Positions 1 to 12,157 of a DNA stretch of 64,000 nt are shown in pieces. Positions within the stretch are counted from its first letter, which is position 1, and each line of letters begins with the position of its first letter. The DNA is from Gnetum montanum. Its lineage: Eukaryota; Streptophyta; Gnetopsida; Gnetales; Gnetaceae. The notes under the pieces were generated by a model. It was not told where the DNA came from and did not search any database. It saw nothing but the letters and a program-made list of their open reading frames with translations. The stretch spans positions 368,165-432,164 of the forward strand of contig MNCI01001310.1 in assembly GCA_015680685.1 (NCBI GenBank). The letters run 5' to 3'. Position numbers and translations under genes: made by a program.

Positions 1-41
1 AATAATGCTTTATAATTTTGTGTTAGATTAGTACATTCATT

Positions 42-98
42 GGAATTGAACCTGTGACTTATAAATAATAAGTTACATGCTCTAATCAATAGAGCAAT
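42..98 (-). repeat. tRNA-like SINE head relic
   Basis: Read on the minus strand, this stretch has an A-box-like block ending in TTAGAGCATG and a B-box-like GGTTCAATTCC, separated by a short anticodon-arm-like stem (ACTTA/TAAGT). It lacks a convincing acceptor stem and does not give a standard anticodon loop. I therefore read it as the tRNA-derived head of a SINE or a decayed tRNA copy, not a working tRNA gene. Confidence 0.4.
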
Positions 99-111
99 TT
101 TAAAAGATAAT

Positions 112-242
112 TAATGAATCATCACTTGGAGCCTTAATGCTCATCTTGCTGAGGAGGATTAGCAGATAAGAAAAAGCCCAATGTCTTCGAACCCACCTCT
201 TCTAACTTAGAAAACAACCACCTTACCATTACTCTAAATGAT
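112..242 (-). repeat. tRNA-derived SINE copy 1
   Basis: On the minus strand this begins with an A-box-like AGTAATGGTAAGGTG and then has a B-box-like GGTGGGTTCGAAGAC (plus positions about 182-196), followed by a body containing GGGCTTTTTCTTATCTGC. The same A-box, B-box and body order recurs at 8428-8600, which shows a dispersed family. Pol III boxes plus a shared body are the hallmark of tRNA-derived SINEs. Ends and target duplications are not clear. Confidence 0.55.
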
Positions 243-940
243 TGTTTCAAATTCTTAGAGATAATTATGAAATTAAAGTTAATTTTTTATTTATGTCTAC
301 TAAGAACCCCTTGGATTTGTTAAACCACACCAATTTTGGAATTGCTTTTATAGAATTTTTTATTTATAACTCAATGTTACCCATTGAAATCAAACTTATG
401 ACATGGGTTTTCCATATCAGAACTCTTGCCATATGCCAAGAATTATGAGTATTTGATATGTGTGTAGAATGTGAGATGAAAATAATGTTAAATATATTGA
501 GATTAACTTTGATCATAATATCTCTTACTTCAAATTGATCAAGTTACAATAAGAGAGTAGGGCCTTCTATTCATACTTTATTTGAAATTAAAATTGAATT
601 TTTACTATTACTCTCTTAGGAGAGGTCTTGAAATTTACTACTGTATCTTAACAATATTTACCTTTAAACATATAATCAAATTAAAACTTTATAGCTTAGT
701 ATTGCCCACCAGAGTCAAACCCATACCCATAACTTTCATCTACTTAAATTTTCTTGGATCTTTTATACTATACCATTTTTAGAATTTATTTTATGGATTT
801 TATTTTTACATAAAAAGATCCTTAGGATTTGTATTATTGGATTTTTCTAATTTTAAAAATTTAATTATTTTATAAGGATTTTTTTCCATAATATAATTTT
901 CTAAAGTAAATATAATTGTATGTGGCTTGGCATTAATAGT

Positions 941-1084
941 GAGGTGTTAGGCTAGTGGTAAGGCCCTTGATTTAGAAGTACTACAAATAAACAAAGATCT
1001 AGCTCTTCATAGAGGCAAATGATGAAAAAGAACTCATGTTGTTGACCCTATTTTGTTAGGACAAGGCTTAGATGATGATGATGA
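941..1084 (+). repeat. SINE-like retroposon with GAT-repeat tail
   Basis: The stretch starts with an A-box-like TTAGGCTAGTGGTAAGGCCC and ends in GGACAAGGCTTAGATGATGATGATG. The 3' half recurs at 49733-49836 with the same order of words (AACAAAGATCTAGCT, AAAAAGAACTCATGT, GGACAAGGCT). A tRNA-like head and a short microsatellite tail fit a plant SINE. The B box is not visible, so the head may be deleted, or the 3' half may belong to an RTE-type LINE tail. Confidence 0.45.
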
Positions 1085-1371
1085 ATATTGTTTTATAAAG
1101 TTCTACTTTAACTATATGTCTTGGGGGTAAATATTTTTAAAACGTTTTTGATTCTAACACTCATGACCTTCAATTTTAGTTTTTGACTCAAATTTGATCT
1201 TTGGAATAAATATACATTCCTTGAATGTTGATCTTCATGATGGAATGACTTCAAGTACATACTATACATGTTAGATTTGATGAGAAAGAGTTTGTAAAGA
1301 AAATGAAAATAAAAAAAGGGCAAAAATAACATAAGAAAAATATATTTGTATGGTATGTTAGAGCAACATAC

Positions 1372-1430
1372 CCATTAGAATCGAACTTATGACTTCAAAA
1401 CCATAAATCACATGCTCTAAATAAGCAATG
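1372..1430 (-). repeat. tRNA-like SINE head relic
   Basis: On the minus strand there is an A-box-like TTTAGAGCATGT followed by a B-box-like AAGTTCGATTCT at plus 1376-1387. It resembles the relic at 42-98. It lies a few bases from the target site (1442-1446) of the LTR element that follows. No acceptor stem is visible, so a functional tRNA gene is unlikely. Confidence 0.4.
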
Positions 1431-1441
1431 TCTCATTGATT

Positions 1442-1446
1442 GTAAT
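1442..1446. repeat. Left target-site duplication GTAAT
   Basis: GTAAT here and at 8056-8060 are identical 5-bp sequences directly outside the two LTRs, as expected from integrase-made insertion. Confidence 0.8.
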
Positions 1447-2026
1447 TGTAACAATGTTGCCCTGACATTGTTCGACACCCCAAGGAATTCACTAAGATCC
1501 AATGGATCTTGGGCAGAAGACCTGGGGAATACGCCTCAAGCGAGCAAGCAACTCAGGAGTGAGTGCAAATAGAAACGCAACTTCTTAACATATATGGCAA
1601 CACACCTCACGGAGGGTAACCAACTCCAAAATGAGGACCATGCAAACAAGCACACAAGAAACCTTGTAGACAACATTGATGGGAGCGGAAACGATGCACC
1701 TACAAGGGAAGGTGCCTCACCCCCAGATCCCTCACGATCTGGTACAAGGTGTGGCTTGGCACCGCACCAAAACTATCCAATCTTGGTTGCCTACATATCT
1801 ACGACCGTCGTAGAATCAGGGCCATGTAGTTCTCCATGGTGAGGGTAGAATGAAGAGGACTTAAGAGAGAGTTACAACAAGAGGGTGTCCTGTTGCTAGC
1901 TTGGTACTGCCAAGCTAGGATGGATTTTTTAACACTTGAGTCACCTGAGGGTGCCTCAAAGTGTTCCATGGCCCCCAAACCATGGGGAGAGCCCAGGAGA
2001 ATCACCACCTTGGGACATCTCTCACA
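1447..2026 (-). repeat. 3' LTR of the non-autonomous element
   Basis: This 580-bp repeat matches 7428-8055 along its whole length. On the minus strand it runs from TGTGAGAGATG to CATTGTTACA, so it has the usual TG...CA ends. The mate is 48 bp longer only because of a duplication around an N at 7982. Confidence 0.85.
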
Positions 2027-2040
2027 ATCCTCCCATGTAG
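2027..2040 (-). promoter_or_regulatory. Polypurine tract
   Basis: On the minus strand the bases just upstream of the 3' LTR read CTACATGGGAGGAT, a short purine-rich run in the position where plus-strand DNA synthesis of an LTR element is primed. Confidence 0.55.
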
Positions 2041-5000
2041 AAAGAAGCGACGTCCTCGGAGCAGAGCCTAGGATAGCTTTGAGAGTACACTTCAAGTATG
2101 GGTTTGGAACTTCGTCAACTCTGGGGATCCGTCAACTCATCTGACGCCAAGCTTGAAGGAAGGTACCAACCCCAACACTTGATACCTCCTTCCATCCAAT
2201 GCCTTGCATGAAACACAAGGGGCACTTGGAGGAAGCCAAAAGACTTCCCAACTCTGTAACAAGCGGGAGTAGTCCAACCCAAAGGGCCAACGTCTCTAAG
2301 GTGTCCCCTAGATCCATCCCTTCTTAGGTGTGGAGACATATCTTCTTGCGTAGGCCCATGCCTATGCAGGAAGACAACTCCTCTTCCACAAGTTCAACCG
2401 AGTTCCTTTGTGAATGGCATCTCAGCACCCATCGATTTTTTTTTCATTCATCGATTTTGAGGGCTTACCAGGGCCACTACCCATGGTGATGGACTTGGGA
2501 ACATCAAACCAAGAGGGAGGACATGCTCCAAAAGAGCCACGTCTCTGCAAGTAACTCATGCTTGCTAGAACTCCATGTTCTGCTACTCGCATCCAGACCC
2601 ATGGGGTCTCACCAGTGCAACCATTTAAGCACTGATTCCACGTGCATCTGTACCATGAACATTTTTTTTCCATCATGTCTGTTCAAGCTGGTATGAAGGG
2701 AGTCGAGCATGTTCTCCCTTCCAAACAAGGTACAAGGGCAGATCTTTTGAGCTTGACCTTGCCATCCACAGACACCAACATCACATACCTCAATTCACCA
2801 TCCAACAGTATTCCATTGCCACAACGAGAGAGAAGATCCAAAATCTGTTTGGAAACTTCTCCAAGAGGCTATCATACAACAAGCCCAAACTATCATCAAC
2901 AACTCTTGTGATTGTCCAACATTGAGAATGCCTACTTGAATGTTAGAACAAGTGGAGGATCTGTTGGGTAGCCAACCCCATGAGAATGCCCTATACACAA
3001 GTCTCATGTCAACTGTAAGCACATCATCGAATGAAACCATAATTTTCTGTTCATGGAGAAGGATCAACCGCACTTGCAACATACAATCTATCCTTCCCAC
3101 TCGAAGTTATGGGACAAGCACCATTTTCTGAACACTAGGTCCAGGAAAGAATATAGAGTCATCTCTGAGAGAAACCAGATCATGAATTCTCCAAGGAACA
3201 TTTAGGTTCCTAGAATTTGATTTTCCCCACCATATTAAGAATGATTTCCAATCTCGTGATCAACACCTTTCATTAGATTTTTTCACTTGAAGGAAGGATC
3301 CTCTTTGGGAGGTTTCTTCCATAGGTAAGTATAGCAGCCCAGCTACACCTTACCCATAATACATGTGCAAGTAGTCAATATAGCAAATGGAACCATATCG
3401 TCAAACTGTTACCAATTGAGGGAAGACATGGGTTCACAAGTCTTACCCAAATTCAATTACACCTTGAGAACAACTCGAGATGCCAAGGAGTTCATCCCTT
3501 TAAAATTTTATCAAGAGGGATTTCTGTTTCATCTTGGGAGATCTGGGTTTTTGTTTCATACATCCCAGTCAAGCCCATTTACATCAATTGTGGTGGACAA
3601 GGCTGCACCACTACCTATTATCAGTTAACCCAAACGATAGACACAAGTCAACAACAACATTTTTCCCATAGGAGGGACTAGGTCCTCAAGATAGTTTTAC
3701 AAGGAATGGGCTTCACCAACATTAGTTACAACTCAAAACACTACACGATTCATCCCTGAAGGGTTTACAATAAGGGTGGTCTACCAGAGAACCCCAATAA
3801 GTCCCTCTAGAGCCCCCAAAACTGAGAGAGTACAGAAGATCATTCCTTGCTTACAAGAAGAGCGATATGTACCTTTAATTTACATCAACAACATGACGTC
3901 ACAAAGGAGGTTTCATGAATTTCACCAGGGTAACAACATTCTGTCTCTGAGAACAAGTGTCATGAGTTCACGAACATGGGACCATTGCTAGGAACAAGTC
4001 CCAAACATCAACTGCTTCGAGGTCCCAACTAGAGAACAACTGTCTCGATACCACCTGCCTTAACATTTTAGGAACCAAAGAGGGCATCCATTGGAATGGA
4101 GGATAATCTCTCATAGGATTAGAGATTCACCAAGTAATATAGTGCTCAACCCTGCTATCCCACTAGGGAGGTTAAGACATGACATACATTTACAATACAT
4201 CAACGACATGGGCTTTACATTAGGGAGGGATGGTGTGACACATTAGTGTACATGAGGAATAGAGTACACAGGGAAATTCGGCAAGATACCATAGCCTGTT
4301 AAGCACAATGAGTCCCCTGTCGTGGAATCACACCATAGACCACGAAAGCACCAATAAGTCCCAAGCCATGAGAGTGCATCATAGCCCTCCGAAGAACCAA
4401 AAGCAATCAGTCGCGAGAGCCCGCCAACATGCACAAATCATTAGAAGCCCCCAATCATGAGAGCATAGGCTCAAGTGTTTTGAGCACATTCAAGCCCACG
4501 AAGCAAGGCCACCAAGAGAAGTCACAATTTATATATCTGTAACATCATTTGTTCAAGGATGTACCACCATCTCAACATTTGCAAAGCTGCTTCACGATCG
4601 CATCCAACATGGAAGAGTGAGTCTAGGTGCCAATACCCAGAACTCAACTCTACTCCACAGCTAGACATGGCAACATCACATTTATTTGAATTTTAGTTTG
4701 CCATTGTAATTCACATGGCCATAATGAACCACCTGTTATTGAGATCAAGCACATTGAACCAATTTGTTTGTATTTTGGGCTACATACCACCATCAATCAT
4801 TTGTGAATCAAATTTTAGCTAGTCTGGAACACAAGAGGAAGTGTTCCCAAGATTTGTCCTGTCTCAAGGAGGTTCACCAAAGCACACACCCCTCAAGGCA
4901 TGCCAACATCACCAAGAACACATGGCACCAGTTCAAGAGCATAATGGGCAAGGACATGCCCAAGCCTATTCGTTACAACACCACAACTAAGGAATTTTCC

Positions 5001-7413
5001 ATGAGGCTTTTAGCAGAATTATATATCAAGGCACAAAGGCCATTTACAATATATACAGAAGGTGCTTCATATATAGTACCAAGAAAACACCATACATCAA
5101 GCTTGGCCTTGTCACAGGGTGTGGCATAGGCCTACAACGAGGAGACAACTGAGTCACATAAGGCAATACATCTAGCACTTTTGAGTGCATACTGTCAAAT
5201 TGAGAATATCACAAGGATACATTTCACACACCCGAGGATAGAAATACATTTTAATAGGAACATACATGGTATTTAGGAATGCTACCCAGGCCTAGAAGGT
5301 TATAGGATGAACTACCCAAGCCCATCCTAGGCTGAAGGATTTAGGCCACTAGAAGTATACCACGAAAGAACCATGCTGTTCTGAGAAAAATGTGTCTTTG
5401 TCATGAAGCATAAACGATCATTTGTCACACTATACCACTGTCTCAAAACGTACATGATCGACCATCACACTGAACCCATTACACAACTTCCATCGAATGA
5501 AAATGATTTGGGACACAAATGCAATGATCGAATACCGGAACACACCAACTGAGTATCCACCACCTGCCAAAGTGGGACTTCAATGCATTGGCCACTCTTG
5601 GGCCATCAGCATCTAGCATGGCTAAGGATACCATTTCATGCCATTTGCTAACCCAATATCTATAGGGTCTAGGATAGATCACCGTCCTCTGTTAGTGCTC
5701 ACCCAGCATAGAGAGGCAAATAAATCATAATGTACCTGTTGATTCATGACAACCAAGGTACTAATAAATCCGCAACCTGATGTTGGGATTTTGAGACCAA
5801 ATAATTAGTTCATGAAGGTCTCAAGAGCACATATCTTCCCCATAGACATAGTGCTCACAAAAGCAACTGAGGTCACCACTCGTTACATCTTTGTACCTGT
5901 GCTACTTGCAAACACTAAGACAAAAGCTCAAAAACATAGAAGTTAGCAGGAACATGATCAACACATCAGCCTCACACACAACCATCAAGCATGATCATAT
6001 AATAGAGTAATATCATTCTTGCAACATCATAAAAGCAAGACCTTAGCAACATGCATAGAGATAAATCATGCAAAACATTGATGGGTCAATTAGATACACT
6101 CAAACAAATGATTTCATCATGAGGCACACCCAGAAAGAGTTAGCACACTCTCAAAATTCCAAGATTCATATACAATAATCATTCCCGGCCACTAACACTG
6201 GTTTTAACCAGGATCAAAATCTCAACATAATCATAAGAGGCATGGGAAATAGAGAATCATCATCTCAACTCAAAAATAAGGTGGAAGACCAAGGTCTATC
6301 CAATAACAGATCTACATGAGACCAATTCTCACAACAACGAGCAACATCATGGAGGATGTGTCCACAAGAAAGACTCTCATCAAAAGAGGTGCAGTCTCAA
6401 CAAGAACCAATAATAGGATGACCCACACTAGTAGTCTTCAAATCAAAGTGACCAAGAAATGTCACCAATCAAAATAGTGATGCCACAAACCCATGGAAAA
6501 CACAACCAACTCAAACAAGGGAGCACAACTTGCAAAGATCAACAACAAGGGCAATCATGCCTCACGCACAATAAGTTGTCAAACAAGACAACAAACATTT
6601 GTCTTTGGGATGGCACAAATGACCTCAAAATGCATCCTCAACATTCCCAACAATAAGTCATCATATTGCGTAGAACACCAAGCTGTACGTTACGAACGAT
6701 AGACACGACGAAGATAACACGCATGCAGAATTTGAAAGCTCAACCAAGAAGACACGCTTACACAAATAGACAAACATACAATTGTAAGCACAAATGTACG
6801 AAGTCTATTGGAAATGGTCTTAATTCACCCAGAACAAGGCTCACCAAAAGCACATGTTTGAAGGCCCTCCATCCTAAGGTACCTAGGAACCATCTTATCC
6901 CAATTTGTATTTTCTCATACTCATTGTATTTAGGGTGAGTGGGAGTGCAAGGATATCCTATCCTGCACAATTCAACCAATGCCATCTCGAAACATGTCAT
7001 CTAGGTGGAAACCGAAGCAAAGACTCGGTCCGATTCATCCCAGATGAATCATTGGAGACCAAAGATGAGAGCTCCTTGAGCAAAAAAATTATTGAGTTGC
7101 CAATAGAACTCCTCTCTACCATATCACATACAATCATAACTAGTTCAACCACAAGTAAACAAGTGGAGGATATCACCACAACACAATCGTTTACATCCTC
7201 AAGGAGAGCAACATACATTAGTTACTCACAATTTAACATTTGTCCCCTCATGAAGAGTGTAAAAACATTACCATAAGGAAACTCTTTAAAGAATACATAA
7301 GGATATGATCCTAGATCACCTAGGTATTAATCCAAAGGGACCATTAATCGAACAACCTCAATGGAGTAACACAACCAAAGAGCACATGCATATCACAACA
7401 CAATTTCAAAAAT
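2041..7413 (-). other. Interior of the non-autonomous element
   Basis: About 5.4 kb between the polypurine tract and the primer-binding site. It contains many short open frames on both strands and no motif I can tie to a retrotransposon protein: no YVDD-type box, no integrase HHCC or DDE pattern, no CCHC knuckle. Base composition is less AT-rich than the flanks. I see no host gene in it. Confidence 0.6.
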
Positions 7414-7425
7414 GCTCTAATACCA
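7414..7425 (-). promoter_or_regulatory. Primer-binding site, initiator-Met tRNA type
   Basis: On the minus strand, two bases after the 5' LTR, the sequence reads TGGTATTAGAGC. This differs at one position from TGGTATCAGAGC, the complement of the plant initiator-Met tRNA 3' end that primes many plant LTR elements. It fixes the element's orientation. Confidence 0.8.
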
Positions 7426-7427
7426 TC

Positions 7428-8055
7428 TATAACAATGTTGCCTTGACGTTGTTCGACGCCCCAAGGAATTCACTAAGATCCAATGGATCTGGGGCGAAAG
7501 ACCTAGGGAATACACCTCAAGTGAGCAAGCAAATCAAGAGTGAGTGCAAGCAGAAACATAGCTTCTTAACATTTATGGTAATGCACCTCACGGAGGGTAA
7601 CCAAGTCCAAAATGAGGACCATGCAAACAAGCACACAAGCAAACTTGTAGACAACATCGGTGGGAGGGGAAACGATGCACCTACAAGGGAAGGTGCCTCA
7701 CCCCCAGATCCCTCACGATCTGGTACAAGGTATGGCCTGGCACTGCACCAAAACTATCTAGTCTTGGCTGCCTACATATCTATGACCGCCATAGAATCAG
7801 GGCCATGTAGTTCTCTATGGTGAGGGTAGAATGAAGAGGACTTAAGAGAGAGTTACAATAGGAGGGTGTCCTATTGCTAGCTTGGTACCGCCAAGCTGGG
7901 ATGGGTTTTCTAACACTTGAGTCACCTGAGGACGTCTCAAAGTATTCCATGGTCCCTGAACCATGGGGAGAGCCTAGGAGANCCTCAAAGTATTCCATGG
8001 TCCCTGAACCATGGGGAGAGCCTAGGAGAACCATCACCCTAGGACATCTCTCACA
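7428..8055 (-). repeat. 5' LTR of the non-autonomous element
   Basis: This is the mate of 1447-2026. It is 628 bp long rather than 580 bp. The extra 48 bp are a second copy of a 46-bp segment (7936-7981 and 7984-8029) separated by a C and an N, which looks like an assembly join. The terminal CA has mutated to TA on the inner side. Confidence 0.85.
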
Positions 8056-8060
8056 GTAAT
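8056..8060. repeat. Right target-site duplication GTAAT
   Basis: Identical to 1442-1446 and directly outside the LTR end TCTCTCACA. Confidence 0.8.
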
Positions 8061-8379
8061 AGCTTCTTTGAATGCAAAGTATATTGTAGCGATTAAAGAT
8101 AAATATTTTTAAAAAATGTTTAAATACTTTATGCTATGAAGTTTGGAATATAGATTATGATAAAGATAAAAAATGACTGTTATATAACATTAGGATTTTT
8201 TAATTATTTTTATATTTTAAAAGTTATTAAAACTTGGGAAGAAAGGGATGAAGATGTTGAACTAAAAATAATTTGACTATAGTTACAACCCAACTCATAT
8301 ATTTTATGATATTTTATAAGAAATTGAGAAAAACATAATAATCCCTTAAATGTGACTTAAATTGATAATCTCTTGCATA

Positions 8380-8600
8380 CAAATCCAGTTGAGCTATCGC
8401 TCATTGATAGCCTTGGGAAGAAAGTCAAAAAGATTCATTACTTGGAAGCTTAATGCTCATCAAATCAAGGTGGGGTTTTGGCAAGGTTAGTAAATGAGAA
8501 AAAGCCTAACCTCTTCTTAGGTGATTGCACCCAAACTCAAACTCATATCTTATGACCTAAGAAAGAAACACCTTATCAGCACTCCAAATAATGATGCATA
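8380..8600 (-). repeat. SINE copy 2 and adjacent tRNA-like relic
   Basis: The segment 8428-8600 matches 112-242 in order and content, including TTACTTGGAAGCTTAATGCTCAT, GAGAAAAAGCC and the A-box-like GTGCTGATAAGGTG on the minus strand. Immediately left, 8385-8412 reads GATAGCTCAACTGG on the minus strand, another A-box-like sequence. Elsewhere between 8061 and 8874 I see only AT-rich DNA without genes. Confidence 0.5.
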
Positions 8601-8874
8601 AACTTTGGAAGAACAAAATTTGAAAATTTTGATTTACATGACTTGATTAGAATAAAAATATAAAGTGTTAGATTTAATAAGTGGTGAATATTATCAAGAA
8701 GATTACATCGTATCAACATTGGAACTTAAAATAATTTGACTATAAGTACATCTTAAGACATAGTGAACATAATACATTAGAAGAATCATAAAGGAATATA
8801 ATGATATCTCAAATGTAATTCAAACTAGCAACCGCTTGTAACTTCTTGCTTGCAAATTCTTGTTAGATAAGGAG

Positions 8875-9792
8875 TAATGAGTAGTAGAGTAGATCCTATA
8901 CTAAACCATATAGATTCTAAGTGTTCACACATAATCTAGTTGAATTCTATAGACTAAACTAGCATGGGTATTTAGATAGCTAGGCTATTGATTGTTGATC
9001 ACTATCTTCCCAATCATACTTATGTGGCCTAGTCTATATGGTTAAGTGTGACTAAGACATATGATGTTGATTTTGTTATGGTCATACTTAAAATATTTAA
9101 ATTTAATCCAAAATAACCTAAGTGAAGAAAATAAGATCATAATCTAGCCTAAGGGGAGAGGTGTTTGATCCTAGTTTACTATATCCATCATGAACTAGTG
9201 TAACCATTGATGGGATTATCAAGTAATATGCTATTGGACATATGAAGCGATGTCACTACTAGATTATTAAATAGTTACATGTTTATGCTTGAAACTAGTT
9301 ACACTTATTTTGCTAAGTCATCAACACAAATGGAAAGCTACTAGATTATTAAATAGTTACATGTTTATGCTTGAAACTAGTTACAATTATTTTGCTAAGT
9401 CATCAACACACATGGAAAGATAAATATTAGGCTAAGTGCATTAATAAATTAAATTGGAAATAGGAAAATCATTAAACTATGTCAAATGTTACAATGAAAG
9501 TAAATTGATCTAGATATTATTGTCATTCATGAAAATACATCTAGGTACATATAGGAATAAGATTCTAAACAATCAACTTAGGTTCCTACTATAGGTATTC
9601 AGTGATAAATTCTAACTTTTATAGAGATGAACTATAAGAGCTTTGCTACACTATGATTAAAATGGTACCATAAATATGGTTGGTGTGTACATTTATATAT
9701 GCATTTATTACTTTTGTATCAACATTGATGCATCAATGTAGCAGACCCTACATTAATGTTGTAGACATAATCAACTGAAACATGACTCATCA
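8875..9792 (-). repeat. Athila-like LTR, copy A (3' LTR)
   Basis: This 918-bp stretch matches the LTRs at 41899-42884, 48206-49197 and 56153-57049 from a TRATGAG left end to a CTCATCA right end. The sequence directly right of it (TACCCCCATGA) is shared with copies B and D and is purine-rich on the minus strand, so this is a 3' LTR of an element reading leftwards. It carries an 82-bp tandem duplication (9256-9337, 9338-9419). Its 5' LTR partner is not found. Confidence 0.75.
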
Positions 9793-12157
9793 TACCCCCA
9801 TGATTGACTAAAAGATTGTTCTTAAGTTAACAAAATTAGAATATAGTTTTCTTATACAATGTGGAACTAACTTGACTAACTTGACTAATTAGAGTATCAT
9901 TTACAAAAATTTATTTGAGTAATTTATAACTTTGACAAATGATAAAATTTGAACACATTGTCCTTACAAAAATAATGTAGATATTTACAAAAATACCAAA
10001 GCATATGCCTTATGATATGCTTAGTGGCAATAGTTCCTATGATGGCTTCTCATGTCTTGGTGTTGATTATGGCTACCATGTTGTTGTTGCATTGAGTATG
10101 AATCCATCAATGAGTACATTCATTTTTTCCTTCTTAGTCCTAGGATCATGTATAGTCGAGGCTAGTTTCATTAGATTTACTATTGTAGATACTTTCCCAA
10201 GGGCATGACATAGTTGGAAACATTTCACGAGCATTGATAAACTATGCAACAAAATGTTTTCATTCAATTTCAAATGACTTAATAATGACCTTCAACTCTT
10301 GGTAGTTAGTTATCCTTTTGGTAAATTTTTTTGTAATGATCCTTCTATCTCTAAACTTTATTTTTAGGACCTTAAGCTCTACATTAGTGATTTGTAACTT
10401 TTGACATACTTCTCTATGGAGCTTGTGCTTATTCTCATATAGCAAGTATGAGCTAGCCATTTGCTTTTCCAACTTTGATCTTGGCTTACTAGCTATGAGC
10501 ATTGATAGGCTTGCATAATGGAGGTTGGTAAGCTCCACGTATTCTATCATGTCTTCTATCTGTAGCTCATGTGTGTGGATTTTAACTTGATTTTATGCAT
10601 TTATTCAATCAATGATGTGCCACCATGCATCACCTTGAAGTTATTGTAGGACTTCATTTGGTTTCACATTGGCCAATCAAATTTTTCTCTCATTTATCTC
10701 TTTTTGCATGCCCCCCTAATCCCTATAATGATTTTTAAGTTTTTCATACTTTATGATCTTATTATTCTAAGCAGCAATTTTGATGATCGATTATTACTTG
10801 ATGGCTCACAACTTCTCCATAGAAAGATTTCTATTATTAGTTGCCAACCTTTGCATGTCCAGATGAACTTTAGTTAGTTACTTCTTCTAGTGCTTAAGGT
10901 ACTCCATTTTTTTCTTTCATCCTTAGTAAGCTACTATTCTTCTTGGCTAATTTATTATTTTATTTACATATTGTAATGAGGTTCTTGTTTGCTTCATTTA
11001 GCATTACCCCCATCAAGGACACATCCCAGATGGACTTTTTTTTCCATCTCTACTTAATGTTGTTTAGCCTTGACTTACTTAAGGGCTCAATCCTTGATAA
11101 GGTTTGGCTAATGAAGAGATGAGTCTAATAAGTAAGCTTTAAGTTGTACAGCTTTAGCGATTAGTTGTTAATTAAGTGATGTAGCTTTTTGTAGTTGCAT
11201 CTTTTCGATGACAAGGTTATCCCTTGTTTCAATGACTATTGCTAGGTTAATGTGATGTCTTCTAGAATGTTGAAAATATTAGAAATTGATGGCTTGATCT
11301 CCATAGTCTTTCCAATACTTCTTCATGTTGTGCTACACTCATCCCTCCTGAACCAGTTCTTGCAAACATTCAAATGTCTACCACAACAATAAAGTCTATA
11401 AGCGGTATTGTAAGGACCTTTAAAGCTTCACAAATTCTATCTGCTACTACCTCCATAGCCATTTCCTACCCTTTGCATAACATGATCACTACTATGATTC
11501 TATCCTTCTCTTCCAATATTATAAAGAAGGTTGGAACATTGTTCAAGACTTCTAGCATTTATTTAGAGGGTAGGGATACTACAACTCCTCTCATGACAAT
11601 GTTCACTTGAATGATGGCTTGAGTTCTTCTTATGAAGAAGAGGTTGGACATATCATTTTACTATTAACTAATTACTGAAGTAATTTAATTAAGATGGCTT
11701 ATTGCATGATGTTTTCCTTCCAAATATTTAGCAACTACTTGATGAGATGCTCTAGGTTTCTTAGTTCTTACTTCAGCAGTTGACATTTCCTTGGCTAGTG
11801 GAGGTGATACTTCCTCTTAAATTCTCAATAGTGGTTTCTCCTTCATCATTTCTACCATGATGCTATCGTGGCTCTTTTAAGAATATCATTTGTGTGATGT
11901 GCAATGCCTCCTATTCTTTAGAGTTTTTGGATGATGCATAAGAAAGGTAGCATCTTTCTACCTTTTCTGTTTTCTTTAAACTACTTCTCTATCTCTAGGA
12001 AGATAAGCTATGATAATTGACAACCACTAAGCACTACGCAAGCTCTCATTGAAAAGGATGTAACCTTGCTTAATGGTACTATGGGATTGAGGTGGTAGGA
12101 CACACTTTTGAAGTGGATTCTTTTGGCTAGACTAGGCTAGTCATATTTCATTGTACC
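9793..12157 (-). pseudogene. Broken coiled-coil ORF, env position, copy A
   Basis: The minus strand carries pieces of a protein that match the interior of copy D (57270-60180) in order. One shared patch (around 10090-10190) reads like HDPRTKKEKMNVLIDGF here and NDPWSKEEKMKALLNTF in D. Another (10260-10550) aligns with 57600-57880 and is rich in heptad-like Leu, Lys and Glu. The gene lies between the pol region and the 3' LTR, where Athila-type elements carry an env-like ORF. Many stops and shifts break it, and the Tat-like insertion at 12158 splits it; it resumes at 28800. I do not know a function. Confidence 0.5.
12153..12157. repeat. Left target-site duplication GTACC
   Basis: GTACC here and at 28795-28799 flank the two 1283-bp LTRs exactly. 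Confidence 0.9.

Larger units (their letters stand above)
1447..8055 (-). mobile_element. Complete non-autonomous LTR retrotransposon
   Basis: Two direct repeats (1447-2026 and 7428-8055) bound a 5.4-kb interior, and a perfect GTAAT duplication (1442-1446, 8056-8060) flanks the whole. A primer-binding site matching initiator-Met tRNA abuts the right LTR and a purine-rich run abuts the left LTR, so the element reads on the minus strand. The interior has only short open frames (none above 125 codons), in which I recognise no capsid, protease, integrase, reverse transcriptase or RNase H. This fits a large retrotransposon derivative mobilised in trans. It could also be a very decayed Copia-type element; a profile search of the interior would decide. 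Confidence 0.8.

Noticed and set aside
42-98. Possible functional tRNA gene
   Set aside because: A- and B-box-like sequences are present but no acceptor stem forms and the anticodon loop is not standard.
1594-2676. Overlapping open frames on both strands in and near the left LTR
   Set aside because: The LTR is non-coding in such elements, and the same frames are disrupted differently in the mate LTR.
6459-7276. Plus-strand open frames as a gene in the non-autonomous element
   Set aside because: They run opposite to the element, are short (at most 123 codons) and Thr/Ser/Lys/Gln-rich, with no splice pattern or homology visible.
9256-9419. CRISPR-like direct repeat
   Set aside because: Only two abutting 82-bp units without spacers, in a plant LTR; it is a tandem duplication.
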